DNA of 6,685 nt from Paracoccaceae bacterium. GTDB lineage: Bacteria; Pseudomonadota; Alphaproteobacteria; Rhodobacterales; Rhodobacteraceae. Positions 1 to 5,700 of the stretch are shown here, piece by piece. The translations under genes and the position numbers were made by a program. Below the pieces are notes generated by a model. It saw nothing but the letters and a program-made list of their open reading frames with translations. It was not told where the DNA came from and made no database searches. The stretch lies in the NCBI GenBank assembly GCA_029881635.1, contig JAOUMG010000111.1, forward strand, positions 1 through 6,685, in the 5' to 3' direction. Positions within the stretch are counted from its first letter, which is position 1. Every line of letters begins with the position of its first letter.

Positions 1-188
1 GCCGTCGCTCTGAGGCAGATCTGCGCGGCGCCATCACCAACGATTCCATGACCGAGGATGAAAGAAAGGTGTTGGAGGAAGAGCAGAAGAAAGCCGAAGA
101 CGCCGCCAAGCTGCGGCTTGACGATTATCAACTGGCCTATGCGATCGACATCCTCAAAGGGTTGTCGGCAATCCAGCCGGTTCAGTAA
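1..188 (+). CDS. S41-family C-terminal processing peptidase, 3' end only
   Basis: This is the last 61 codons of a gene that begins outside the window; the reading frame starts at base 3 and stops with TAA at 186-188. The fragment is highly charged (an acidic/lysine-rich stretch around EDERKVLEEEQKKAEDAAK) and ends with a conserved-looking helix, DYQLAYAIDILKGL. This resembles the C-terminal tail of carboxy-terminal processing proteases (CtpA/S41, a periplasmic serine protease with a PDZ domain) of Rhodobacteraceae. The catalytic Ser/Lys and the PDZ domain are not in view, so the call rests on tail similarity and on the neighbouring rppH, which I recall as commonly following this peptidase in the family. 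A hairpin lies 6 bases after the stop. Confidence 0.65.
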   Translation, partial: RRSEADLRGAITNDSMTEDERKVLEEEQKKAEDAAKLRLDDYQLAYAIDILKGLSAIQPVQ

Positions 189-194
189 TTAAGG

Positions 195-214
195 GGGGCC
201 GGGTAACCGGCCCC
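195..214 (+). other. Intergenic GC-rich hairpin between the protease gene and rppH
   Basis: A perfect 8-bp stem, GGGGCCGG (195-202) with CCGGCCCC (207-214), closes a GTAA tetraloop. No T-run follows, so it is not a classical intrinsic terminator; it could still attenuate transcription, stabilise the upstream mRNA 3' end, or shape translation of rppH. The purine run AAGGGG starts just before the stem (191) and only 13 bases separate the stem from the rppH ATG. The same stem sequence recurs at 3038-3061. Confidence 0.6.
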
Positions 215-227
215 AAACCGGCTTCGA

Positions 228-713
228 ATGACACCAAAGGAAATCGCAAATTTGCCCTATCGCCCTTGTGTCGGCGTCATGCTGATCAACGGCGACGGGC
301 TTATCTTTGCTGGCCAGCGGCTCGACAGTAATGCGCCCGCCTGGCAAATGCCCCAAGGCGGCATTGACGACGGTGAAAAACCCCGCGCCGCAGCGCTGCG
401 CGAACTTTGGGAAGAAACCGGAGTGACCAGTGACCTTGTGGAATTCATCGGTAAGACTAATGACTGGGTGACCTACGATCTTCCGGATGAACTTTTGGGC
501 AAAATCTGGGGCGGAAAATTTCGCGGGCAAAAACAGCGCTGGTTCCTGTTCCGCTTCAAGGGTGAGGACGATCAGATCAATATTGTTACCGAACACCCGG
601 AATTCTCAAATTGGCGGTGGATCGCCGCGGATGAGATGCTTGCAGCCATCGTACCTTTCAAAAGGCCAGTTTACGAACAGGTCGTTCAGGCCTTTCGGAC
701 ATATCTAGCGTGA
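228..713 (+). CDS. rppH: RNA 5'-pyrophosphohydrolase (Nudix)
   Basis: The 161-residue protein matches the RppH/NudH family, which removes pyrophosphate from 5'-triphosphate ends of mRNA and thereby starts RNase E-dependent decay in the cytoplasm. The opening [11 protein letters not shown] (residues 9-19) is typical of RppH. The complete Nudix box lies at residues 44-66 (G-x5-E-x7-REL-x-EE-x-GV), with the metal-binding glutamates E59, E62 and E63 in REL-W-EE. Length is normal for the family. The ATG at 228 is chosen because the family N-terminus begins a few residues before the YRP motif. There is no good Shine-Dalgarno sequence in the 12 bases before it; the nearest purine run lies at 191-198, on the far side of a hairpin. 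It is probably read together with the upstream protease gene and is a housekeeping gene unrelated to the downstream transporter operon. Confidence 0.93.
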   Translation: MTPKEIANLPYRPCVGVMLINGDGLIFAGQRLDSNAPAWQMPQGGIDDGEKPRAAALRELWEETGVTSDLVEFIGKTNDWVTYDLPDELLGKIWGGKFRGQKQRWFLFRFKGEDDQINIVTEHPEFSNWRWIAADEMLAAIVPFKRPVYEQVVQAFRTYLA

Positions 714-714
714 C

Positions 715-795
715 TGCATCTGGTGCCGCCGCACCGCGCGAACATTAGCCTTTTGCCGCCGACGCCATGGCAACTCTCAAGGCACCTTAGATGCA
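715..795. repeat. Long interrupted inverted repeat downstream of rppH
   Basis: The left arm TGCATCTGGTGCC (715-727) pairs with the right arm GGCACC-TT-AGATGCA (781-795) over 13 bp with only a 2-base TT bulge (787-788), enclosing 53 bases. Part of the left arm can instead form a local GGTGC/GCACC hairpin (722-726 with 731-735). The enclosed bases also hold a GCCATGGC palindrome (764-771). It could be the 3' UTR fold of rppH mRNA, a termination or protection structure, or a small structured RNA. No T-run follows either arm, so it is not a standard terminator. Function is unknown. Confidence 0.5.
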
Positions 796-835
796 CAGAA
801 CGTGTTCACAGCCCTGAGAGCCTCCAGAGATTTCG

Positions 836-852
836 ACACATATGTCATGTGT
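836..852. repeat. Short inverted repeat upstream of the lacI-type gene
   Basis: ACACAT (836-841) and ATGTGT (847-852) form a 6-bp inverted repeat around ATGTC, with an overlapping 8-bp palindrome ACATATGT (838-845). It sits about 45-60 bases upstream of the operator palindrome, where an activator of the operon promoter could bind. It may also be chance in an AT-richer stretch. Confidence 0.3.
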
Positions 853-897
853 TTGTTGCTTCTCTTGATTATTTTCGGGGATGAGGGTACTTATTAG

Positions 898-911
898 TGG
901 AAACGTTTCCA
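898..911. promoter_or_regulatory. LacI-family operator palindrome
   Basis: TGGAAACGTTTCCA is a perfect 14-bp palindrome with the central CG step typical of LacI/GalR-family operators, whose hinge helix inserts a leucine at that step. It lies 15 bases upstream of the chosen GTG start of the adjacent LacI-family gene, at the end of an AT-rich promoter-like region (about 840-897). That position suits blocking of RNA polymerase and autoregulation of the whole downstream operon. I saw no second copy elsewhere in the window. Confidence 0.8.
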
Positions 912-916
912 TATGT

Positions 917-923
917 GGGGGGA
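917..923 (+). promoter_or_regulatory. Ribosome-binding site deciding the repressor start
   Basis: The purine run GGGGGGA ends 3 bases before the GTG at 927. It supports that GTG as the true start, in preference to the in-frame GTG at 897, which has no comparable site and would place the operator inside the coding region. The in-frame GTG at 939 is 15 bases away, a poor spacing. Confidence 0.55.
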
Positions 924-926
924 ATC

Positions 927-2036
927 GTGCGCCAGCCAGTGACGATAAAAGATGTTGCCCACTATGCAGGCTGCGGGGTTGCTTCTGTCAGCCGTGTTTT
1001 AAACAGATCTGGCCCGTCCAGTGCGGGTCTGCGCCAACGGGTGCTGGCGGCGGTCGACGAACTCGGATTTGAATTCAGTGAGGTTGGGCGCGCACTTCAA
1101 AGCAATACCACCCGGACGATCGGTTGCGTGGTCCCCTCTTTGGCAAACCCGGTCTACGCGGACGCGGTTCAAGGTGCGCAAGAGGCGTTTCGAATGGCTG
1201 GGTACCAGACCCTGCTTGTATGTACGAATTACGATCCCGAAATTGAAATGCAGGCCATTCGAACCCTGACCGCCAAGCAAGTCGACGGGTTTGTTCTGAC
1301 AGTCAGCGATGCCCGCGCGAGCGACGGCTTGAAGTTAATTCAAAGCCGCGAAATACCGCATTGTTTGTTGTTCAACATGGCACCGGATGGTGAATACAGC
1401 TGGTCGGTTGATGATTGTTCGGCCGCAATGGCTGTGTCGGACGCGTTTGCCGAAAAGGGTCACCGTCATGTGGGCTTTCTGGCGCTCAAGTTCAAAAGCT
1501 CTGACCGCGCGCGCCAACGCTATGAAGGTTTTGTCGAAGGCAGTTTTCGTAATGGTATGATTAAGCCAGCCTTGCTGGAAATCGAGGAAGACAGCCAGAA
1601 TCTGAATGACCTGATAAAAGAATTTCTGCGAACCAATCCGACCATGACCGGCATATTCGCATCCAACGACTTTCTGGCGCTGGCGGCGATCCGTAGCATC
1701 CGTTCGCTCGGGATGAATGTGCCAAGGGATCTTTCGATTGTCGGCTTCGACGGAATCGAAGTGGGCAAGATGGTAGAACCCAGCCTGGCGACGATATTAA
1801 CCGATCCGAGAATGATGGGTGACGGCGCCGCCAAGACCGTTTTGTCGATCATCAATGGCACGCCGCCGACCGACACGCCTGATCCCACACAATCATACAG
1901 TTTCCGCGCAGGGGGAAGTCTTGCCCCGGTGACCGCTGAAAGAGCAGACGACGAAAAGGTTGCAGCCTTTTCGTCGTCAAACAATCCAACCAAGAAGAAC
2001 GCTAAATCCAACTGGAGAGACCAAAATGAGATATAA
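927..2036 (+). CDS. LacI/GalR-family transcriptional repressor of the transporter operon
   Basis: The 369-residue product has the standard layout. A LacI helix-turn-helix lies at about residues 5-26 (VTIKDVAHYAG then VASVSRVLN). A hinge around 53-61 carries the minor-groove leucine L57 (RALQSN) and is followed by TRTIG-VVPSLANPVYA. A periplasmic-binding-protein-like effector domain runs to about 334, including GIFASNDFLALAAIRSIRSLG and LSIVGFDGIE. It should bind the palindrome just upstream and release it when its ligand, probably the transported compound or a breakdown product, binds. GTG at 927 is preferred over GTG at 897 on the ribosome-binding site, operator position and family N-terminus. 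Family members usually end near the GGSLAP motif; here about 35 low-complexity, Asn/Lys-rich residues follow, encoded by a hairpin and by the next gene's ribosome-binding site. The stop overlaps the binding-protein gene by 11 bases, implying co-transcription and translational coupling. Confidence 0.9.
   Translation: MRQPVTIKDVAHYAGCGVASVSRVLNRSGPSSAGLRQRVLAAVDELGFEFSEVGRALQSNTTRTIGCVVPSLANPVYADAVQGAQEAFRMAGYQTLLVCTNYDPEIEMQAIRTLTAKQVDGFVLTVSDARASDGLKLIQSREIPHCLLFNMAPDGEYSWSVDDCSAAMAVSDAFAEKGHRHVGFLALKFKSSDRARQRYEGFVEGSFRNGMIKPALLEIEEDSQNLNDLIKEFLRTNPTMTGIFASNDFLALAAIRSIRSLGMNVPRDLSIVGFDGIEVGKMVEPSLATILTDPRMMGDGAAKTVLSIINGTPPTDTPDPTQSYSFRAGGSLAPVTAERADDEKVAAFSSSNNPTKKNAKSNWRDQNEI
1947..1978 (+). 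other. Strong hairpin inside the 3' end of the repressor gene
   Basis: GACGACGAAAAGG (1947-1959) pairs perfectly with CCTTTTCGTCGTC (1966-1978): 13 bp with a 6-base loop TTGCAG. It ends 47 bases before the binding-protein start. No T-run follows (AAACAATCC), so full termination is unlikely. Its place between a regulator and an abundant periplasmic protein suits an mRNA-processing, 5'-stabilising or attenuating element. It is translated as part of the repressor's unusual C-terminal tail. Confidence 0.65.
2014..2019 (+). promoter_or_regulatory. Ribosome-binding site of the substrate-binding protein gene
   Basis: GGAGAG lies 6 bases before the ATG at 2026 and within the repressor's reading frame. 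It selects this ATG over the upstream in-frame ATG at 1960, which falls in the hairpin loop region and would add 22 residues in front of a clean signal peptide. Confidence 0.8.
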
Positions 2037-3021
2037 ACTTGCAGCCGCCTTCATGACAATGACTATCGCGTCACCGGTTTTCGCCGAAGATGCCGTATGC
2101 TACAACTGCCCGCCGCAATGGGCCGACTGGGCGTCGATGCTGGAAGCGATTGACAAAGAAATCGACATCCAGATGCCGCATGACAACAAGAACTCTGGGC
2201 AAACCCTCAGCCAGCTTTTGGCCGAGAAAGACAATCCGATTGCCGACGTCGCTTATTACGGTGTGACCACAGGCATCAAGGCGGGCAACGAAGGCGTGGC
2301 CGCCGCCTACAAACCCGCCAAGTTTGACGAAATTCCCGATGGACTCAAGGATGCGGATGGCAAATGGTTCGCCGTTCACTACGGCACCCTCGGCTTTTTC
2401 GTGAATGTGGATGCCTTGGGCGGTGCTGCGGTGCCGCAATGCTTTGCCGATCTGACCAAACCTGAATATCGGGGCATGGTCGGCTATCTTGATCCATCAT
2501 CGGCCTTTGTCGGCTATGCGGGTGCGGTTGCCGCCAACATCGCCTTTGGTGGCGATCTGGACAATTTCGACCCGGCGATCAAATACTTCAACGACCTGGC
2601 TGCAAATGATCCGATCGTGCCCAAGCAGACGTCCTATGCGCGGGTCGTATCCGGTGAAATACCGATCCTGTTCGACTATGACTTCAACGCCTATCGCGGC
2701 AAATACGAAGAAGATGGCAATTTTGAATTTGTCCTTCCCTGCGAAGGCTCTGTCAGGGTGCCATACGTGATGAGTCTGGTGAACAACGGTCCGCATCCGG
2801 ATCTGGGCAAACGGGTTCTGGATTTCATTCTGTCCGACAAGGGGCAGGCGATTTGGACAAATGCCTATTTGCAGCCTGCGCGCCCGGTCGAATTGCCTGC
2901 AGACGTGGCCGCAAAGTTTCTGCCCGCCAGCGACTATGAGCGTGCCGTTGCAGTGGATTACGCCGAGATGGAAAAAGCGCAAGCCGGCTTTGGCGAACGC
3001 TACCTTTCCGAAGTCCAGTAA
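2026..3021 (+). CDS. Periplasmic substrate-binding protein of an ABC importer (PotD/AfuA-like class)
   Basis: The protein has 331 residues and begins with a Sec signal peptide: MRYK, a hydrophobic core and a likely cut after SPVFA (residue 20). There is no lipobox. The mature part starts like many iron/polyamine/phosphonate-type binding proteins, with a first strand followed by QWADWASMLEAIDKE. A ligand-loop region follows (DNKNSGQTLSQLLAEKDNP, residues 53-71), then a crossover region with HYGTLGFFVNVDAL (118-131), and the C-terminal lobe with SVRVPYVMSLVNNGPHPDLGKRVLDFILS. It captures the solute in the periplasm and delivers it to the two permeases encoded next. Four cysteines (C25, C28, C139, C239) are unusual for this class; C25 and C28 form a CxxC at the mature N-terminus. 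The cargo cannot be told from sequence; the phosphodiesterase at the operon end suggests a phosphodiester. The iron-binding tyrosine pair of FbpA-type proteins is not evident to me. A hairpin follows 15 bases after the stop. Confidence 0.9.
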   Translation: MRYKLAAAFMTMTIASPVFAEDAVCYNCPPQWADWASMLEAIDKEIDIQMPHDNKNSGQTLSQLLAEKDNPIADVAYYGVTTGIKAGNEGVAAAYKPAKFDEIPDGLKDADGKWFAVHYGTLGFFVNVDALGGAAVPQCFADLTKPEYRGMVGYLDPSSAFVGYAGAVAANIAFGGDLDNFDPAIKYFNDLAANDPIVPKQTSYARVVSGEIPILFDYDFNAYRGKYEEDGNFEFVLPCEGSVRVPYVMSLVNNGPHPDLGKRVLDFILSDKGQAIWTNAYLQPARPVELPADVAAKFLPASDYERAVAVDYAEMEKAQAGFGERYLSEVQ

Positions 3022-3036
3022 CCTTGCTCTGAAAGG

Positions 3037-3062
3037 AGGGGCCGGCACAAATTCCGGCCCCT
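3037..3062 (+). other. Intercistronic hairpin between binding-protein and first permease genes
   Basis: AGGGGCCGG (3037-3045) pairs with CCGGCCCCT (3054-3062): a 9-bp stem with loop CACAAATT. The next bases (GCCCTACC) hold no T-run. It lies where ABC importers often carry a structure that protects the highly expressed binding-protein mRNA and lowers permease expression. The purine run GAAAGG (3031-3036) sits directly before the stem and the permease ATG 10 bases after it, so folding would bring a Shine-Dalgarno-like stretch close to the start. Confidence 0.65.
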
Positions 3063-3072
3063 GCCCTACCTC

Positions 3073-3876
3073 ATGTCAAACCGACAATTCGTTCTGGCGT
3101 GCCTGACGCCACTATTCATCTTCTCGCTGGCTTTTCTGGCCCTGCCCTTGGTGCGCCTGTTCCTGGCCTCGGGTGAGGGTGAGAATGGCTGGGCTATCTA
3201 TCTCGATATCCTTCGTAAACCGCGCTATCTCAACACGCTTTGGATGACGGTTCTGGTGTCAATCTCGGTGACGTTTACGGCGCTGGCGATATCAACCACG
3301 GCGGGCATGTTCCTGTCACGCAACCGGTTTCGCGGGCGGGGTGTGCTTTTGTCGATCATGACGCTGCCGCTGGCATTTCCCGGTGTGGTCATCGGGTTTC
3401 TGATCATCTTGCTTGGCGGGCGTCAGGGGCTGATCAACCAGATCACGCCGGGTCACGTGGTCTTTGCATATTCGGTCATCGGCTTGTTTCTGGGATATCT
3501 CTATTTCTCGATCCCACGGGTATTGCTGACCGTCATGGCCGCCGCCGAGAAGCTGGACCCACCGCTGGAGGAGGCTGCCCGTACACTTGGCGCATCGCCC
3601 TACCGTGTCGTGATCGACGTGATCCTGCCCGGCTTGATGCCTTCGCTGATCGCTGCAGGCGCAATCGCCTTTGCCACCGCCATGGGAGCCTTTGGAACGG
3701 CCTTCACGCTGGCCACAAACATCGATGTGCTGCCAATGGTGATCTACACGGAATTCACCCTGTCGGCCAATATCGCCATGGCCTCGGCGCTGTCCATTGT
3801 ACTGGGTATTGTGACCTGGGCGTTATTGCTGATCGCGCGCAGCCTGTCGGGTACAACCGTCGCGGCGGGGGGGTAA
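3073..3876 (+). CDS. ABC importer permease subunit 1
   Basis: This 267-residue integral membrane protein of the binding-protein-dependent transport family has about six hydrophobic segments (roughly residues 8-31, 55-80, 91-114, 130-150, 190-215 and 236-258). The cytoplasmic EAA loop is at about 167-186 (EAARTLGASPYRVVIDVILP), which docks to the ATPase; it has the canonical EAA, the glycine three residues later and the closing I-LP. It would form a heterodimeric channel in the inner membrane with the next product. Size and motif order match the PotB/PotH type. The ATG at 3073 has no local Shine-Dalgarno sequence (TGCCCTACCTC precedes it); an intercistronic hairpin stands between it and a purine-rich stretch. 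The next gene starts one base after its stop, so translation is probably coupled. Confidence 0.93.
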   Translation: MSNRQFVLACLTPLFIFSLAFLALPLVRLFLASGEGENGWAIYLDILRKPRYLNTLWMTVLVSISVTFTALAISTTAGMFLSRNRFRGRGVLLSIMTLPLAFPGVVIGFLIILLGGRQGLINQITPGHVVFAYSVIGLFLGYLYFSIPRVLLTVMAAAEKLDPPLEEAARTLGASPYRVVIDVILPGLMPSLIAAGAIAFATAMGAFGTAFTLATNIDVLPMVIYTEFTLSANIAMASALSIVLGIVTWALLLIARSLSGTTVAAGG

Positions 3877-3877
3877 G

Positions 3878-4669
3878 ATGCACAAATCAAAAGCAAAAAT
3901 GCTGCAACTGATCGTTACCCTAAGCGCATGCGCCTTCCTTTTCGTGCCCACGATCCTTTCGGTCATGGCAGGTGTCACCGCGAATTACTTTCAGGGTATT
4001 TCGTCAGGCCTTACCCTCAAATGGGTTTTCCGTGTGTGGGAGCTTTATGCCGATAGTATCTTTCTGTCGCTCTGGCTTGCGATTGCCTGTCTGTTTTGCA
4101 CCCTTCTGATCGGCCTGCCTGCCGCATATGGGCTGGCGCGGCACCCCGGCTGGCTGTCGCGGATCTTGGAGGAGTTCATTTCGCTTCCTCTCGCCGTTCC
4201 CGGCCTTGCGCTGGCACTGGCGCTCTTGCAGCTTTACGGCTCAATGAAGGGGTTTCGCGCCTCATGGACCTTCATCCTTGTCGGGCATGTACTTTACACA
4301 CTGCCCTTCATGGTCCGCTCAATTCTGGCGGTCCTGGCAGCCATAGACCTCAAAACGCTTGAAGAAGGGGCTGCCACCCTTGGCGCATCGCCCTGGCAGA
4401 GGTTTCGTGACATCGTCGTGCCCAACGCCATGCCGGGTATCCTGGCAGGCGCGCTGACGGTCGTGACGCTGTCGATCGGCGAATTCAACCTGACCTGGAT
4501 GCTGCACACGCCTTACCTGAAAACCCTGCCCGTCGGGCTGGCAGACAGCTATGCCTCAATGCGCCTTGAAGTGGCCTCTGCCTATACACTCGTCTTCTTC
4601 GTTCTCATCGTTCCACTATTAATGGCCATGCAATGGGCCTCGGCGCGTGCGCAAAGGATTGCTCAATGA
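3878..4669 (+). CDS. ABC importer permease subunit 2
   Basis: This 263-residue inner-membrane permease is the partner of the preceding one. It has about six hydrophobic segments (roughly residues 9-31, 60-86, 103-121, 130-154, 184-205 and 237-257). An EAA-type loop lies at about 163-182 (EGAATLGASPWQRFRDIVVP); here the first alanine of EAA is glycine, a mild departure. The TLGASP core is shared with subunit 1, as expected for related halves of one channel. The G-run at 3867-3873, at the end of the previous gene, serves as ribosome-binding site for ATG 3878. An in-frame ATG at 3899 is a less likely alternative that would drop a short basic N-terminus. Its TGA overlaps the ATPase start in an ATGA junction. 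Confidence 0.93.
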   Translation: MHKSKAKMLQLIVTLSACAFLFVPTILSVMAGVTANYFQGISSGLTLKWVFRVWELYADSIFLSLWLAIACLFCTLLIGLPAAYGLARHPGWLSRILEEFISLPLAVPGLALALALLQLYGSMKGFRASWTFILVGHVLYTLPFMVRSILAVLAAIDLKTLEEGAATLGASPWQRFRDIVVPNAMPGILAGALTVVTLSIGEFNLTWMLHTPYLKTLPVGLADSYASMRLEVASAYTLVFFVLIVPLLMAMQWASARAQRIAQ

Positions 4670-5700
4670 CCCTTCGCCTGACCAATACCGCCAAAACCTA
4701 TCCCGATGGGACAAAGGCCCTGATGCCAACGGATCTGACCGTTGAGACGGGTGAAGTGGTATCGCTGCTGGGACCTTCGGGATGTGGCAAAACCACCTTG
4801 CTGCGGATCATTGCCGGGCTGGAAACACCTGATACAGGCGGCGAGATCTGGTTTGATGACGACAACGTCACCGCCCAACCGGTAGAGCGGCGCAATGTCG
4901 GCATGGTCTTTCAGTCCTATGCCTTGTTCCCCAACATGTCGGTGGGTGCCAATGTTGGCTATGGCCTGAAAATGCAAAAACTGTCAAAGCCTGAAATCGA
5001 CGCCCGCGTCACCCAGGTGCTCGAGATGTGTCAGCTTGAAAAGTTTTCACATAGGTCAATCTCGGCACTTTCTGGCGGGCAGCGCCAAAGGGTGGCTCTT
5101 GCGCGTGCCATAGCGCCGCGTCCAAGGCTGCTATTGCTGGATGAACCGCTCTCGGCGCTGGATGCAGCCTTGCGCGAAACCTTGCGGGATGAGCTGGCAA
5201 TTCTGCTTCGGAAATTTCAGATCACCGCCATTTTCGTGACCCACGATCAGGACGAAGCCATGGCAATCGCCGACCGCGTCGCCGTGATGGCAGAGGGCCG
5301 TGTCGTTCAAAGCGGCACCCCCGAAGAGCTTTACCGCAATCCGACATCAGCCTTTGTGGCCGGGTTCGTCGGCAATGCGATGCAGTTGCACGGCACGCAC
5401 GACGGGATGCTGTTGAAACTCTCCGGCGGCGTTTTACCCTTGGGGCGTGATGGTACCGGGCAAGATATCTTTGTTCGTGCCGAGGATGTCCTGATTGATT
5501 CAAGCGGACCGCTCAAGGGGCAGGTTGAAACGGTCACATTCCTTGGCACCCATTACCGTGTCGGGATCGGTGGCCTCATGCCGGAAATCCTGATCTCGAT
5601 CTTTCCCGGCCAGAGCGCGCCGCGCATCGGCGAGACGGTACAAGTCTCGATCAAACCTGAAAGCCTGATGTTGCTTCCTCAGACAGGGCGCGGCAAATGA
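4666..5700 (+). CDS. ABC importer ATPase (PotA/UgpC/FbpC-type)
   Basis: The 344-residue cytoplasmic ATPase powers the importer. All nucleotide-binding elements are intact: Walker A GPSGCGKT (residues 36-43), Q-loop Q83 in VFQSYALFPNMSV, signature LSGGQ (135-139), Walker B LLLLDE (155-160), D-loop SALD (163-166) and H-loop H193 in FVTHDQDEA. The remaining ~110 residues form a short TOBE-like C-terminal region, as in MalK/PotA-class proteins that bind small solute importers. ATG 4666 overlaps the permease stop by 4 bases and has a good ribosome-binding site, AAAGGA (4653-4658), 7 bases upstream. The longer in-frame start at 4633 is disfavoured because it would add an untypical MGLGACAKDCS leader. 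It ends in a 4-base ATGA overlap with the phosphodiesterase gene, which argues that the enzyme and importer are made together. Confidence 0.95.
   Translation: MTLRLTNTAKTYPDGTKALMPTDLTVETGEVVSLLGPSGCGKTTLLRIIAGLETPDTGGEIWFDDDNVTAQPVERRNVGMVFQSYALFPNMSVGANVGYGLKMQKLSKPEIDARVTQVLEMCQLEKFSHRSISALSGGQRQRVALARAIAPRPRLLLLDEPLSALDAALRETLRDELAILLRKFQITAIFVTHDQDEAMAIADRVAVMAEGRVVQSGTPEELYRNPTSAFVAGFVGNAMQLHGTHDGMLLKLSGGVLPLGRDGTGQDIFVRAEDVLIDSSGPLKGQVETVTFLGTHYRVGIGGLMPEILISIFPGQSAPRIGETVQVSIKPESLMLLPQTGRGK

Noticed and set aside
865..897. Possible sigma-70 promoter with TTGATT (865-870) and TATTAG (892-897)
   Set aside because: The spacer is 21 bases, and TACTTA (888-893), which would give 17, matches the -10 consensus poorly. 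A promoter is expected here but I cannot place its boxes.
1947..1978. Hairpin in the repressor gene as a full intrinsic terminator
   Set aside because: No T-run follows on either strand, and the downstream binding-protein gene overlaps the repressor gene with no separate promoter visible, so complete termination there would silence the operon.
1520..2011. Long minus-strand open frame opposite the repressor gene
   Set aside because: It is antisense to a strongly supported LacI-family gene, shows no family motifs, and has the serine/arginine-rich look of a shadow frame.
2497..3048. 183-codon minus-strand open frame opposite the binding-protein gene
   Set aside because: It is a shadow of a well-supported coding frame and has no recognisable domain; its start falls in the intercistronic hairpin.
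3240..3911. 223-codon plus-strand frame overlapping permease 1
   Set aside because: It is the +2 shadow of the permease. The product is rich in Gly, His, Arg and Asp with no membrane segments, while the permease frame has the EAA loop.
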